64,000 nt of DNA, taken from Bacteroidota bacterium (GTDB taxonomy: Bacteria; Bacteroidota; Bacteroidia; Flavobacteriales_D; Crocinitomicaceae). The notes beneath the pieces are model-generated. The model was given only the letters and a program-made list of their open reading frames with translations. It was not told the origin of the DNA and did not search any database. The DNA lies in the NCBI GenBank assembly GCA_016192075.1, contig JACPUU010000016.1, positions 156,182-220,181 of the forward strand, read 5' to 3'. Position 1 is the stretch's first letter. Every line of letters begins with the position of its first letter. Positions 8,608-17,411 of this stretch are shown one piece after another. Both the position numbers and the translations under genes were made by a program.

Positions 8608-9610
8608 GCAGTTTCAGGGTAAGGTTAATAGCATATTCGGTGTCAGAATTCTGAACGACAAGCTGGTGTTGATCAGGGTAAATCAGGTTCAGCCGCTGTA
8701 CGGTATATTTTTGTCCCAGGCCGGTTGATGGAATGGCAGATGCGGAAACCGCTTTTGCATTTCTGACATTAAAATTAAGCGTGTCACCGTTTAGTTGTAT
8801 CGTAATATCAATGAATGATTTCTTTTCGACATTGTAACCATATTTAAATGCATTTTCTACAAAATTAATCAGAATCAGCGGTGCTATTTCCAGGTCTCCG
8901 GGGTCACCTTCTATATTTAGTGTAAACTCCAGGTGTTCATCGGTACGCAATAATTGCAGGGTGATATAATCCTGCACGTGCTCCAGTTCCCTGGAAAGTT
9001 TGACACGATTCTGAGCGCTGTCATCAATGACATAGTGGAGCAGACTGGATAATTTGAGAATGGAAGCCGGAGTTGCCTGTGCCTTTGTAAGCGATAATGC
9101 ATAAATGCTGTTGAGTGTATTGAATAAAAAGTGAGGCTGAAGGTGAAATTTCAGATTTTGCAATTCTGTTTCAACGCGTTTTCGATCCATGTCTTTTGTT
9201 CTGCCGAATGAAAAAAGAACCATGGATGAAGAGAGAGCCAATAAAAATGGAAAAAGGCTGGTAATAAATGGCCTGAAAGAACCATCATCACGTATGTGAA
9301 ACGAATTTGCCTGGTTATTGGGAATAAGCCAGTATGGAATTTTTACAATCAAGATGAACACCAACAATAGTACCAGGAAGTAAAGAATGAGTTTTTTTCC
9401 GGTTGCAAGTTGATTTAGGAGAATTGAATAGTTCAGGTAAAAAAACGCAATAAGCAGCACATGTCTCAAAAAATCCCGCCTGAATGGCTCCAGTTCAAAG
9501 ATACGTCCGGTACCATCAAAATCTGGTGATGACGCAATGGGAGTAAGGCAATACACTGCAATAAACAGAATATGGACATACTTGTTTGTTAATTGGAATC
9601 GCATACTCAT
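8582..9610 (-). CDS. LytS/YehU-type sensor histidine kinase
   Basis: 342 residues. About four membrane segments occur in the first 150 residues, then a His_kinase domain of the LytS type: LKFHLQPHFLFNTLNSIYAL contains the phospho-accepting His, followed by an HATPase_c-like region (APLILINFVENAFKYGYN, the N-box; later STGLGQKYTVQRL, a G-box). It should autophosphorylate and pass phosphate to the overlapping LytTR regulator. No extracellular sensor domain of note is visible, so the signal is probably perceived by the membrane part. Confidence 0.92.
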   Translation of the reverse strand: MSMRFQLTNKYVHILFIAVYCLTPIASSPDFDGTGRIFELEPFRRDFLRHVLLIAFFYLNYSILLNQLATGKKLILYFLVLLLVFILIVKIPYWLIPNNQANSFHIRDDGSFRPFITSLFPFLLALSSSMVLFSFGRTKDMDRKRVETELQNLKFHLQPHFLFNTLNSIYALSLTKAQATPASILKLSSLLHYVIDDSAQNRVKLSRELEHVQDYITLQLLRTDEHLEFTLNIEGDPGDLEIAPLILINFVENAFKYGYNVEKKSFIDITIQLNGDTLNFNVRNAKAVSASAIPSTGLGQKYTVQRLNLIYPDQHQLVVQNSDTEYAINLTLKLHDHSHSNR

Positions 9611-9824
9611 TGTATTAACATTAAGGCAAATGTATTCTTAATTTTACGGCAACCAAAACACAACGTGGTGAAGACGACTAGTCTGAACCATTTAAGCACA
9701 AAAGGAGCAATCATATTAAACCATTTTGCAAAATCAGGGTCTTAGTTGTGACCGGCCGATCTGTGGCTGGTTTAAGATAATTTTTTCTGCTCACCCAACT
9801 TTAAATTAAAAATCAGCATCGTTC

Positions 9825-10406
9825 ATGATGGAAGCCTTTCTGAAAAAAGATACTGTCATAGAAGAACACGAGCTGATCCGGCGTTGTATAAAGCTGGATT
9901 CCCCGGCGTGCAAACAATTGTACGATCAGAACAGCGGTTGGCTCTTTGCGGTTTGTATGCGGTATGCGACTGATTCAGAACAGGCAAAAGACATGTTGCA
10001 GGAAGGGTTTATGCAGATATATGAAAAATTAAATACCTACAACGGCTCTGGTAGTTTTAAAGGTTGGATGCGCCGGGTTGTGGTGAATGTAGCACTGGGC
10101 TATTTCAGAAAACCGGAGTTAAAATTGAATGTGGTGCGAATGGAAGAATGGCATGAAAACGGTGTATTGGATGAAAGCCTGCTTGCGGCTGTTGATATGG
10201 AAGAGCTGGCTGCTTTTATCAAAGCCCTTCCGGCTGGGCAGCGCCAGGTGTTTAACGCCTTTTTGATTGAAGGTTATTCACACCAGGAAATTGCGCAGCA
10301 AATGAACATTTCAGAAGGTACATCCAAATCACAGTTGTATGATGCCAAACGGGCATTGAAAGAAGCCATTGAAAATAACTACGCGGTTGCAAAAAAAATA
10401 GTTTGA
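9825..10406 (+). CDS. RNA polymerase sigma factor, ECF subfamily
   Basis: 193 residues with sigma region 2 (about 30-95: LYDQNSGWLFAVCMRYATDSEQAKDMLQEGFMQIYEKL) and region 4 (about 130-180: ALPAGQRQVFNAFLIEGYSHQEIAQQMNISEGTSKSQLYDAKR, a helix-turn-helix that reads the -35 element). Two adjacent ATG codons (9825 and 9828) are possible starts. Its stop codon overlaps the start of the next gene by one base, and that protein carries an apparent anti-sigma-like N-terminus, so the two probably form a regulator pair that responds to an envelope signal. Confidence 0.93.
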   Translation: MMEAFLKKDTVIEEHELIRRCIKLDSPACKQLYDQNSGWLFAVCMRYATDSEQAKDMLQEGFMQIYEKLNTYNGSGSFKGWMRRVVVNVALGYFRKPELKLNVVRMEEWHENGVLDESLLAAVDMEELAAFIKALPAGQRQVFNAFLIEGYSHQEIAQQMNISEGTSKSQLYDAKRALKEAIENNYAVAKKIV

Positions 10407-11776
10407 TGAATCCGGGAAATGAGGATATAAAATTACAGGGCATCTTTGGAGCGCATTTTCAGGATGAGAAAATTGCTGTTTCAGCTGATGTGTGGGCGGC
10501 GCTTTCCCAAAAACTGGATGAAAAACGCAGCGGGCAAAAACGAAAACGCCGTGTCGCATTTTATTTATGGGCGGCCGGGATTGCTTTTTTAGTAACCGGA
10601 ACCGGCATGTTTTTTTTGGTTCAGAATTATTCAACAGAGACCAATTTGTCAACCGTATCAAATGTGAATGGTATGCATGAGCTTTCCAAACCTGCGTGCA
10701 AAGCGCTCCGCAACGACGGGTCTGGAATTTGGGCAGAATCAACCGGAACCAGTGAGTTGACCCGGTCAGCCGAAACTGGTTCCGGTGATCGCTTTAACAT
10801 ACAGCAACCAGTATCTGCTCAAAATACGGGAGAACAAAAACAGGATTCGGAAACCATAAGTCCGGAACCGGCTCCGGAAAAAAATGAAGTCCGGCAGCAG
10901 TTGGTACTTACCAATTTGGCAAGCAGCACAGATTTCTCCGATGGCCCCGTCAACACACTTCCGGGATCAAAAATTACGCCGTTAAAATTGAATTTTACAG
11001 ATCCTGTTCTGCCGGCAGTTACCGTTGTCAAACCGTCTGTTGAAAACAGTAACTGGAGTATTTCAGTGTATGCCGGAATGGGGCATCGCCGGTACATAGG
11101 TGAATATGGTTCATTGCCTGAAAACATCAATGCTAAAATGCTGTCTGAGAAACACCCCGGTCGCCAGTTTTACAGTCAGACAGGCATTGCCGCAGGCTAC
11201 CGCTTCAATAAAAATATCACCCTGGGTTTTGGTGTTCAAACCGGTTTGTGGAATTACCGGTCAGGCCAGTTTCTGAAACGCGTTGGTTATTCCGGATCTG
11301 ATTATGAATTTGACTCGCCGGTAGGTCAGCTGTCGACTAAATCAGCTGAACTTAGTCCCTATTACAGTTCACCATCAGATACGGTGCTTTTCAGAATTTC
11401 CATGTCACAGACAATTCGTTTTGTAAGTGTACCGCTGAACCTGCGCCTGTCTGTTGGCACTGAAAAACTGAACCCATATTTGAAAGTTGGTGTGACAACA
11501 CATGCAACGCTCTCGCAGGATACAAAAATGCGTTTTGTCAATGCGGGTGTAGAACGTGAAATTGAGGTAGAAAAAATCGATGGACTCAAAAAATTTCATT
11601 TCAGTGCCGGGTTTGCAATTGGTACAGCCTTTAAAGCAACGCCAAAAATTGCTGTGTTTGGTGAACTTCAGGCTGATATACCCATTACGCAGGTGTATAA
11701 ACCAACATCAGCTTACTTTCAAAAAATCAATACACGGGGAATGGGTTTTAATGTTGGCGTATCATACCTGTTTTAA
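10406..11776 (+). CDS. Membrane-spanning protein with an anti-sigma-like N-terminus and a PorT-like beta-barrel
   Basis: 456 residues from the ATG at 10406 (TGATG overlap with the sigma gene); a TTG just before is a less likely start. About 50 hydrophilic residues precede a single membrane helix (about 50-72, AFYLWAAGIAFLVTGTGMFFLV). A low-complexity periplasmic linker (residues about 75-205) leads to a C-terminal outer-membrane beta-barrel-like region (about 210-456, SISVYAGMGHRRYIG to GFNVGVSYLF). This layout would let one chain touch the cytoplasm, the inner membrane and the outer membrane. By gene order, the N-terminus is inferred to hold the ECF sigma factor; no anti-sigma zinc motif is present. 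Confidence 0.75.
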   Translation: MNPGNEDIKLQGIFGAHFQDEKIAVSADVWAALSQKLDEKRSGQKRKRRVAFYLWAAGIAFLVTGTGMFFLVQNYSTETNLSTVSNVNGMHELSKPACKALRNDGSGIWAESTGTSELTRSAETGSGDRFNIQQPVSAQNTGEQKQDSETISPEPAPEKNEVRQQLVLTNLASSTDFSDGPVNTLPGSKITPLKLNFTDPVLPAVTVVKPSVENSNWSISVYAGMGHRRYIGEYGSLPENINAKMLSEKHPGRQFYSQTGIAAGYRFNKNITLGFGVQTGLWNYRSGQFLKRVGYSGSDYEFDSPVGQLSTKSAELSPYYSSPSDTVLFRISMSQTIRFVSVPLNLRLSVGTEKLNPYLKVGVTTHATLSQDTKMRFVNAGVEREIEVEKIDGLKKFHFSAGFAIGTAFKATPKIAVFGELQADIPITQVYKPTSAYFQKINTRGMGFNVGVSYLF

Positions 11777-11889
11777 AAGTGGAATAAAAAAAATCAAAAA
11801 TTATTTTTACCCTCACCCAACTTCTACCCAACATCCGGCATCAATGGTTTAGAGCGCAACAATTAAATGTTAAACAAAAAAACAGAAGT

Positions 11890-12717
11890 ATGAAAATGAA
11901 ATGGCAAAGAAAAGGAATGGTTGCATTAACCATTGCAATGGCAGGTTTAACAGCGTGCAACAAAGAAACGCAGCAGGAAGAAGACAATACTGCAGTTGCA
12001 GAAGATGTGGTGGTTTCGTCCAGGGAGTCTGAAGAAATTATGCCCGAAGAACTTTATTCGGTGACAACCTGCACGTATGACTGGCCTGAAATGATAGGTG
12101 ATTGCGCCGTAGTGACAGAAAGTTCAGTTGAGTTTCCAAAAACCGTAACCATTGATTTTGGAGATGGTTGTACCGGGCCAAACGGGCGCACCAAAAAAGG
12201 AAAAATAATCATTGACATTTCAAATGATATTCGCGTTGAGGGTACAACCCGTGTATTGACCTTTGAAGATTTCTGGATTGATGATGTGACTGTTACCGGC
12301 AGCAGAACAGCAACAAATATCGGGTTGAGCACCTCTGGTAATATCCTGATTTCGGAAACCGGAACAACGGTGGCAACACGTGACGGAAATTCAAGAACGC
12401 GTACTGTAAATCACCAGCGTGAATGGATTCAGGGATCATCAACCTGTGAGCGTGAAGACGACGAATTTCTGATCACCGGCAGCGGAACCATTACAGGTGC
12501 ATGCGGTGAAGGTACACACACCATCATAGAGCCGCTTTACGTAACACCGGGTGCATGCAACTATATTTTATCCGGTACCATCAAGGTTGAGCGCGGCAAT
12601 CACCGTGGCGGAACCATTGACTTTGGAGACGGTGCGTGCGATAATACGGCGACACTGACAACCAATCACGGAGACGTTTTTGAAATTAACCTTGACGAAC
12701 GAAAAATCATGCACTAG
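11890..12717 (+). CDS. Lipoprotein, beta-rich, unknown
   Basis: 275 residues. The leader ends with the lipobox LTACNKE, so a lipoprotein is predicted. The mature part has an acidic linker (about 22-50), then repeated strands with the recurring pattern TIDFGDGCTGPNGRTKKGKI and later GTIDFGDGACDNTATLT, suggesting a duplicated beta domain. Four cysteines (for instance in TCTYDWPEMIGDC) could form disulfides. It follows the sigma/barrel pair by 113 bases, with no terminator seen between, so it may belong to the same regulon. No homologous function is recognised. Confidence 0.65.
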   Translation: MKMKWQRKGMVALTIAMAGLTACNKETQQEEDNTAVAEDVVVSSRESEEIMPEELYSVTTCTYDWPEMIGDCAVVTESSVEFPKTVTIDFGDGCTGPNGRTKKGKIIIDISNDIRVEGTTRVLTFEDFWIDDVTVTGSRTATNIGLSTSGNILISETGTTVATRDGNSRTRTVNHQREWIQGSSTCEREDDEFLITGSGTITGACGEGTHTIIEPLYVTPGACNYILSGTIKVERGNHRGGTIDFGDGACDNTATLTTNHGDVFEINLDERKIMH

Positions 12718-12738
12718 ATTTAAGTTTGAATTAGATCG

Positions 12739-12774
12739 AAAAAGCGTGTTTAGCGAAAGCGGCACGCTTTTTTT
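12739..12774 (+). terminator. Intrinsic terminator after the lipoprotein gene
   Basis: AAAGCGTG (12741-12748) pairs with CACGCTTT (12763-12770) around a 14-base loop and is followed by a T-run. It sits 22 bases after the stop codon of the rightward lipoprotein gene. Confidence 0.85.
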
Positions 12775-12803
12775 ACGACTCAGGTTTCCGCAGAATGTTG
12801 TTA

Positions 12804-12844
12804 AAACAAAAACCAGGGTAGCATGCTGACACACTACCCTGGTT
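12804..12844 (-). terminator. Intrinsic terminator for the T9SS cargo gene
   Basis: On the minus strand AACCAGGGTAG (from 12834-12844) and CTACCCTGGTT (from 12811-12821) form an 11-bp stem followed by TTTTTGTTTTAA. It is placed 47 bases after the stop of the leftward gene at 12891 and faces the terminator of the convergent lipoprotein gene. Confidence 0.85.
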
Positions 12845-12890
12845 CTTGCGCACTTCCGGATCTCCGCCCAAAGAGACCCGGTGCCTTTGG

Positions 12891-14450
12891 TTAATTGGAT
12901 CCGGTTGTTTGCAGGGTGGTAACGCTGCCGTCACTAAACGTAAAGCGGTGTAAAAGCATGTTGCCTGATCCGTGCATTTCAGGATTTATGGTCTTCAGAA
13001 AAACCTGGTCCTTCTCAAGATTAATGGTTTCACTGTAAAGCTTTCTTCCCAGTAAATCAAAAACTTCGTATGAACAAGAACCGCCTTTAGCTGTGGTTAT
13101 TTGCAGCTGATAGTTTTCAGCAGAAATAGGCACCGGAAAAATTTCAATTTTTGTTGATTCAGACAGGACACTTTTTTGAGCCGGGGCAATTTCAAAAACT
13201 TTCGGAAGATAGGCTCCACCGTCAAAAACAAACCCCAGGCTGTATAATCCGGTTTCAAACAGAACAGACCCGTCGGTGAGTTGATTCAAATCTGTAATAA
13301 CCATTGGAAAAAGATCGTTTGTACTGCCATCAATATTCGTCACAGTAACCGAACGAAAAAGAGCAGTATCCAAAAAACCGCCGGTAAATCCGGCATCCAG
13401 GTAACAATCATTTAGACTGGCAATCCAACCATTGAAACTTGACCAGGTAGAATCGCTGTTAAAAAACTCTCCCAGGCAGTCGTCACTGCCCGGCGAAGAG
13501 CCGCCGCTTAGCGTGGTGCCATTCAGTGTAGCAATGCATTCGAGGTCATTCGCCGTGTTGGAATAATCGTTAATCACATCTATGGCAAATGATAAACCGT
13601 ATTGGCATGCCTCCGTACCAATCTGAAGATTGGGGGTAAAAATATTTCCCCCGGTAGTACTTCCATTTTCCCATATTCCACGCCCTTTGGCAATACCAAA
13701 TATGTCATTGCCGGTAATATGTACATTGTTTCGGTCATAATAGGTATTGGTATTTCCGTCCAGTGGTCCGATAACATTTATACCATCCGGAGAACAATCT
13801 CCCTGTTGAATACGGGCATTGACAGCGGGCCAGGTAAAGAGGGTTGAACTATTGCTGCAATAGTTATACCAGGTGGTAGAATTCATGTATTCATAATAGG
13901 GAACGCCCAACTGGAGTTGCTGATCAAAATAATCGAAAGCCAGTTCAACGGTAAAATAGCTGCTTGATCCGATATAGGGCCATTGAACAATGTCATAGGC
14001 ATACTCACGACCATTGCAGATACTTTCACACCACGGTATTCCCGTTCCGCCGGTGCAGCCAACACATTGTTCTGCCGGGTCAGCAGGACCGCCTAAAACT
14101 GAAAGCAGCGCACTTTGTATCACAACACCGCCATCGGTATCATAACCAGATACCCGTAACGAATAGCTGGTTGCATCTGCTTCACGCTCCATGTATGCAG
14201 ATGGAATTTTGGTGTAATTTTTTCCGGTTGGCAGCAACGAATTCATCACTTGTAGTGTCACAGGTCCGTCGTCAGAAACAGTTGTTTCGAATACCTGTAC
14301 GCGCCATTGAACCACTTCGGGGTAATTGTTTTTATCCATTACCACGTAGCCCTGCGTAAACATAGGCATAGCGGTAATTCCATTTTCCTGGCTTATTGAA
14401 ACAAAAGGTCCGGCACAGATAAGTCCGGCAATCAGAATCAGTTTTTTCAT
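12891..14450 (-). CDS. Secreted protein with T9SS C-terminal domain, unknown
   Basis: 519 residues with a signal peptide (MKKLILIAGLICAGPFVSIS). The central part has a Cys-rich motif (CVGCTGGTGIPWCESIC) and many Gly/Asn-rich strands, with no catalytic signature recognised. The last ~85 residues (from about 435, KIEIFPVPISAENYQLQ) resemble a type IX secretion sorting domain, so the protein should be exported across the outer membrane. The function cannot be called. It has its own terminator and no operon partners. Confidence 0.7.
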   Translation of the reverse strand: MKKLILIAGLICAGPFVSISQENGITAMPMFTQGYVVMDKNNYPEVVQWRVQVFETTVSDDGPVTLQVMNSLLPTGKNYTKIPSAYMEREADATSYSLRVSGYDTDGGVVIQSALLSVLGGPADPAEQCVGCTGGTGIPWCESICNGREYAYDIVQWPYIGSSSYFTVELAFDYFDQQLQLGVPYYEYMNSTTWYNYCSNSSTLFTWPAVNARIQQGDCSPDGINVIGPLDGNTNTYYDRNNVHITGNDIFGIAKGRGIWENGSTTGGNIFTPNLQIGTEACQYGLSFAIDVINDYSNTANDLECIATLNGTTLSGGSSPGSDDCLGEFFNSDSTWSSFNGWIASLNDCYLDAGFTGGFLDTALFRSVTVTNIDGSTNDLFPMVITDLNQLTDGSVLFETGLYSLGFVFDGGAYLPKVFEIAPAQKSVLSESTKIEIFPVPISAENYQLQITTAKGGSCSYEVFDLLGRKLYSETINLEKDQVFLKTINPEMHGSGNMLLHRFTFSDGSVTTLQTTGSN

Positions 14451-14687
14451 AGGATTTTTTTAGAATATTTTAGGTTAAAACTACGCAGTACCTGAATCAA
14501 AAGCAACGTGGAAAACCGCTAAACCACTTGCGGTTTCCCGCAATGCGATTAAAAAAATCGTTTAATAGAACGGTTTTGAAACCACCCTACAGGGATTTTT
14601 CTGTCTGCAACGCATGGGCAACGGTCAGGTTCTGTTAAACAGTGACATTGAAAAAATTCCGGGGGCGGATGTTGTTTAATTGTTTAA

Positions 14688-14709
14688 TAGTTCATAAATT
14701 TGTGAACTA
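14688..14709 (+). promoter_or_regulatory. Promoter with ArsR-type operator palindrome
   Basis: A perfect inverted repeat TAGTTCA-N8-TGAACTA lies just before the arsR-like gene. Its spacer is TAAATTTG (14695-14702), which is an exact match to the Bacteroidota -7 element TAnnTTTG. A repressor bound to the palindrome would cover the promoter core, so the operon is most likely autoregulated. Confidence 0.75.
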
Positions 14710-14719
14710 ATGAACCAAT

Positions 14720-15043
14720 ATGGCGTACAAAAAAATTCAGGAAATGAATGCAGATGTTTTTAAAGCATTGGCACATCCATTGCGCATTGAGGTAATTGAC
14801 ATTCTGCAGAAAAAAGAACTGTGTTTCAGTGATATTCTTCAACAGGCCGGAGGCATTAAGTCAAACCTTTCACAGCATTTGTCAATACTGGTTGAAAAGG
14901 GAATTCTTAAATCCAGAAAAGACAGCCGGTGTACTTACTTTAAGCTGGCCTCACCCAAAGTTGCAAAAGTGCGTTTGTTGGTGAATGAAATATTGACTGA
15001 TCATATTACCGGTCAGAATAAACTCCTGAAAAAAGTCAGCTGA
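14720..15043 (+). CDS. ArsR/SmtB-family transcriptional repressor
   Basis: 107 residues, a compact winged helix-turn-helix (AHPLRIEVIDILQKKELCFSDIL, then KSNLSQHLSILVEKGILKSRKDSRCTYFKLA). Cysteine residues at CFSDIL and RCTYF could help sense a metal or metalloid, but the classical ELCVCDL pair is not intact: only one Cys is present at the alpha-3 site. The start follows a palindrome that overlaps the promoter, and the stop overlaps the MFS start by one base. The regulator probably releases the operon in response to an effector such as an arsenic or sulfur compound. Confidence 0.92.
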   Translation: MAYKKIQEMNADVFKALAHPLRIEVIDILQKKELCFSDILQQAGGIKSNLSQHLSILVEKGILKSRKDSRCTYFKLASPKVAKVRLLVNEILTDHITGQNKLLKKVS

Positions 15044-16269
15044 TGAATGAAGTAAAACTGGGATTGCGCGAAAACTGGAAACAATTTACCCTGCTGGTGA
15101 TTGTCAATGCATTTGTAGGCGGTATGGTTGGTCTGGAGCGCTCCATTCTTCCAAAAATTGCAGAGGAAGAATTTCACCTGGTGGCGGGCACCGTGGTTTT
15201 GTCATTTATTGTGGTATTTGGAATTGTCAAGGCACTGACCAATTATTTTACCGGAGCACTGGCCAATAAATTTGGCCGTAAAAATCTGCTGATCGCCGGT
15301 TGGATCATTGGTATTCCGGTGCCGTTCATTCTCATGACCGCAGATCACTGGAACTGGATTATAGTTGCGAATGTACTGCTGGGTGTGAACCAGGGATTAA
15401 CCTGGTCTTCTACCGTGGTTATGAAAATTGACCTGGTGGGCGAAAAACAACGTGGCTTTGCCATGGGGCTGAACGAATTTGCCGGCTATCTGGCGGTGGC
15501 CATTGTTGCGTTTTTCACAGGCTACATTGCGGGTGAATATGGAATCAGGCCCTATCCGTTTTACATAGGAATTGGGCTGGTTGCCCTCGGGTTATTTGCC
15601 AGTATATTCCTGGTAAAAGATACCCGTCACCATGTGGCCATGGAATCTGAAAACAATACCATTCCAAAACTCAAACGCGTTTTTTGGGATACCACTTTTT
15701 TTCACCGCAATCTGGGCGCTGTAACACAGGCAGGCCTCATCAATAACCTGAACGATGGTATGGCCTGGGGACTTTTCCCGATTTTGCTGGCACAAAAAAA
15801 ATTCAGTATTGAAGAAATAGGGCTGGTTACGGCAATTTATCCGGCCGTTTGGGGACTCGGACAATTGGTAACCGGAAAAATGGCCGACCTTTTTTCAAAA
15901 AAGAAAATGTTGTTCTGGGGCATGTTTACGCAGGGTGTTGCTCTTTTATTTTTTGCTTTTGCAGGTTCACTGGCACATTACATTTTTTTATCGGTGATAT
16001 TGGGAATTGGTACAGCATTGGTGTATCCTACTTTTCTGGCAACGGTTGCTGAAAACACACACCCGCAGGACAGGGCTAAAAGCCTTGGCGTGTTCAGGCT
16101 GTGGCGCGATATGGGATACGCCATTGGAGCCATTATTACCGGTGTACTCGCTGATTTTTTCAGTATTAATACGGCCATTCTGGCCATTGCATTTCTGACA
16201 CTTTTTTCTGCCCTGTTTATTGCTGTCAGAATGAAAGCCGGACCCATTACTAATTCTGACAATTTATGA
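15043..16269 (+). CDS. MFS transporter
   Basis: 408 residues and about 12 membrane helices. The MFS loop 2-3 signature is visible in NKFGRKNLLIAGW and its second-half counterpart in ADLFSKKKMLFWG. It is directly coupled to the ArsR regulator (start overlaps stop) and to a rhodanese-like gene (4-base overlap), so this is an ArsR-MFS-rhodanese operon. That arrangement suggests export of a metalloid, metal or sulfur compound that the regulator senses; the substrate is inferred, not visible. The helix region around TAIYPAVWGLGQLVTGKMAD is typical of drug/metabolite exporters. Confidence 0.9.
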   Translation: MNEVKLGLRENWKQFTLLVIVNAFVGGMVGLERSILPKIAEEEFHLVAGTVVLSFIVVFGIVKALTNYFTGALANKFGRKNLLIAGWIIGIPVPFILMTADHWNWIIVANVLLGVNQGLTWSSTVVMKIDLVGEKQRGFAMGLNEFAGYLAVAIVAFFTGYIAGEYGIRPYPFYIGIGLVALGLFASIFLVKDTRHHVAMESENNTIPKLKRVFWDTTFFHRNLGAVTQAGLINNLNDGMAWGLFPILLAQKKFSIEEIGLVTAIYPAVWGLGQLVTGKMADLFSKKKMLFWGMFTQGVALLFFAFAGSLAHYIFLSVILGIGTALVYPTFLATVAENTHPQDRAKSLGVFRLWRDMGYAIGAIITGVLADFFSINTAILAIAFLTLFSALFIAVRMKAGPITNSDNL

Positions 16270-16592
16270 AAACAAAAACATCCGTCACACGGGATGAATT
16301 GAAACAAATGATGTTGACTAAAACCAAATTTGTGCTGCTGGATGTGCGGTCACCTGAAGAGTTTGAAAACGGGCACATTTCATTTGCAGAAAATATTCCG
16401 CTGGCATTGATTGAACAAAACAAATTTATGCCTGAACCTGATACCATTGTCATAACAGCCTGCGGCAAGGGTGGGGGCAGATCTGAAAGCGGGGCTGATT
16501 ACATCCGGTCTAACTCAGCCTCCACGGTTTATTTTTTAGAGGGCGGAACGTTTGGCTGGCTTGAAAATGAAAAAAATGAAGGCAATGTATAA
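16266..16592 (+). CDS. Rhodanese-domain protein with a seven-residue active-site loop
   Basis: 108 residues, single rhodanese domain (FVLLDVRSPEEFENGHI at about 22-38; active-site cysteine 66 in VITACGKGGGRSES). The loop is C-x5-R (Cys66 to Arg72), one residue longer than the C-x4-R loop of thiosulfate sulfurtransferases. The longer loop is known from Cdc25 phosphatases and Acr2-type arsenate reductases. Its position behind an ArsR repressor and an exporter would fit arsenate reduction, but sulfur transfer or another thiol chemistry is also possible. The start overlaps the MFS stop by four bases. Confidence 0.88.
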   Translation: MKTKTSVTRDELKQMMLTKTKFVLLDVRSPEEFENGHISFAENIPLALIEQNKFMPEPDTIVITACGKGGGRSESGADYIRSNSASTVYFLEGGTFGWLENEKNEGNV

Positions 16593-17325
16593 AGTAATAC
16601 CGGTTGTTATTTTGTTAACCGGTTGCGGCAGTCAACCGGTTCCGCAAGAGCTGTCGGTAGAAGCAGCACCAAAAATTCCGGAAGTATCAATGGTAGGTGA
16701 AATGCGCCGTGTCATGCACCAGGGTGAACTTTTTGGAACCATTCACCTGGATACCCTTCCAGACAAAACCCATTTGTACGGTTTGGGCCCGCTGGAATAT
16801 CTGAAAGGTGAAATTCTCATTGCAGATGGTATAAGCTATGTTTCAAGCGTGGAGAATGATTCAGTCATGGACATAAAAGAAACCTACGATGTAAAGGCAC
16901 CTTTTTTTGTTTATTCAAACGTCGAAAACTGGTTTGAAAAACAGGTGCCTGACAGTGTACAAACCATAAAGCAGCTTGAACTTTTTTTGAATGAAACCAC
17001 GCAGAAAATGCAGCGCCCTTTTGTTTTCAGAATTGTGGGTGAGGTTGATTCGTCCTCGGTTCACATAGTTAACCTGCCTGACGGTTCAGTGGTTCATTCA
17101 CCCGATGATGCGCACCGTGAACAGCAGGTCTATTCCATTGAAAACAGCGAGGTAGAAATCATTGGTTTCTTTTCGACAGAGCACGCCGGCGTTTTTACTC
17201 ATCACGACAGTTTTGTACACATGCACCTGATTACAGCTGATAAAAAGCAAATGGGGCATGTTGATTTTTTGAAACTGACCCCGGGAAAATTCAAATTGTA
17301 TCTGCCGGAAAAAATTACGCATTAA
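16567..17325 (+). CDS. Acetolactate-decarboxylase-like lipoprotein
   Basis: 252 residues from the ATG at 16567, within the end of the rhodanese gene (26-base overlap, different frame). The leader ends in a lipobox (LLTGCGS), so it is probably anchored in the envelope. The rest resembles alpha-acetolactate decarboxylase (AlsD/BudA): HLYGLGPLEYLKGEILIADGISYV matches the 'GLG-x-GEL-x-DG' strand pair, and a His-rich stretch (FTHHDSFVHMHLI...GHVDFL) fits the zinc ligand set near the C-terminus. AlsD is normally cytoplasmic and turns acetolactate into acetoin; an exported version with the same fold may have another substrate. The N-terminal start could also be 16576. Confidence 0.75.
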   Translation: MKKMKAMYKVIPVVILLTGCGSQPVPQELSVEAAPKIPEVSMVGEMRRVMHQGELFGTIHLDTLPDKTHLYGLGPLEYLKGEILIADGISYVSSVENDSVMDIKETYDVKAPFFVYSNVENWFEKQVPDSVQTIKQLELFLNETTQKMQRPFVFRIVGEVDSSSVHIVNLPDGSVVHSPDDAHREQQVYSIENSEVEIIGFFSTEHAGVFTHHDSFVHMHLITADKKQMGHVDFLKLTPGKFKLYLPEKITH

Positions 17326-17373
17326 CCTCCATTTCTCCTATGTTTTCTGACGGGTATACAAATCTCTTTCCGG

Positions 17374-17400
17374 CGTGGTGATTTGGTGTTTTTTTTGTAC
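17374..17400 (+). promoter_or_regulatory. Predicted promoter of the heavy-metal operon
   Basis: The sequence TACCTTCG (about 17397-17404) is a close match to the Bacteroidota -7 element, 8 bases before the ATG of the His-rich protein gene, with a TTTG about 19 bases further upstream as the -33 element. The leader would be very short. No operator was identified. Confidence 0.5.
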
Positions 17401-17411
17401 CTTCGCTTAGA

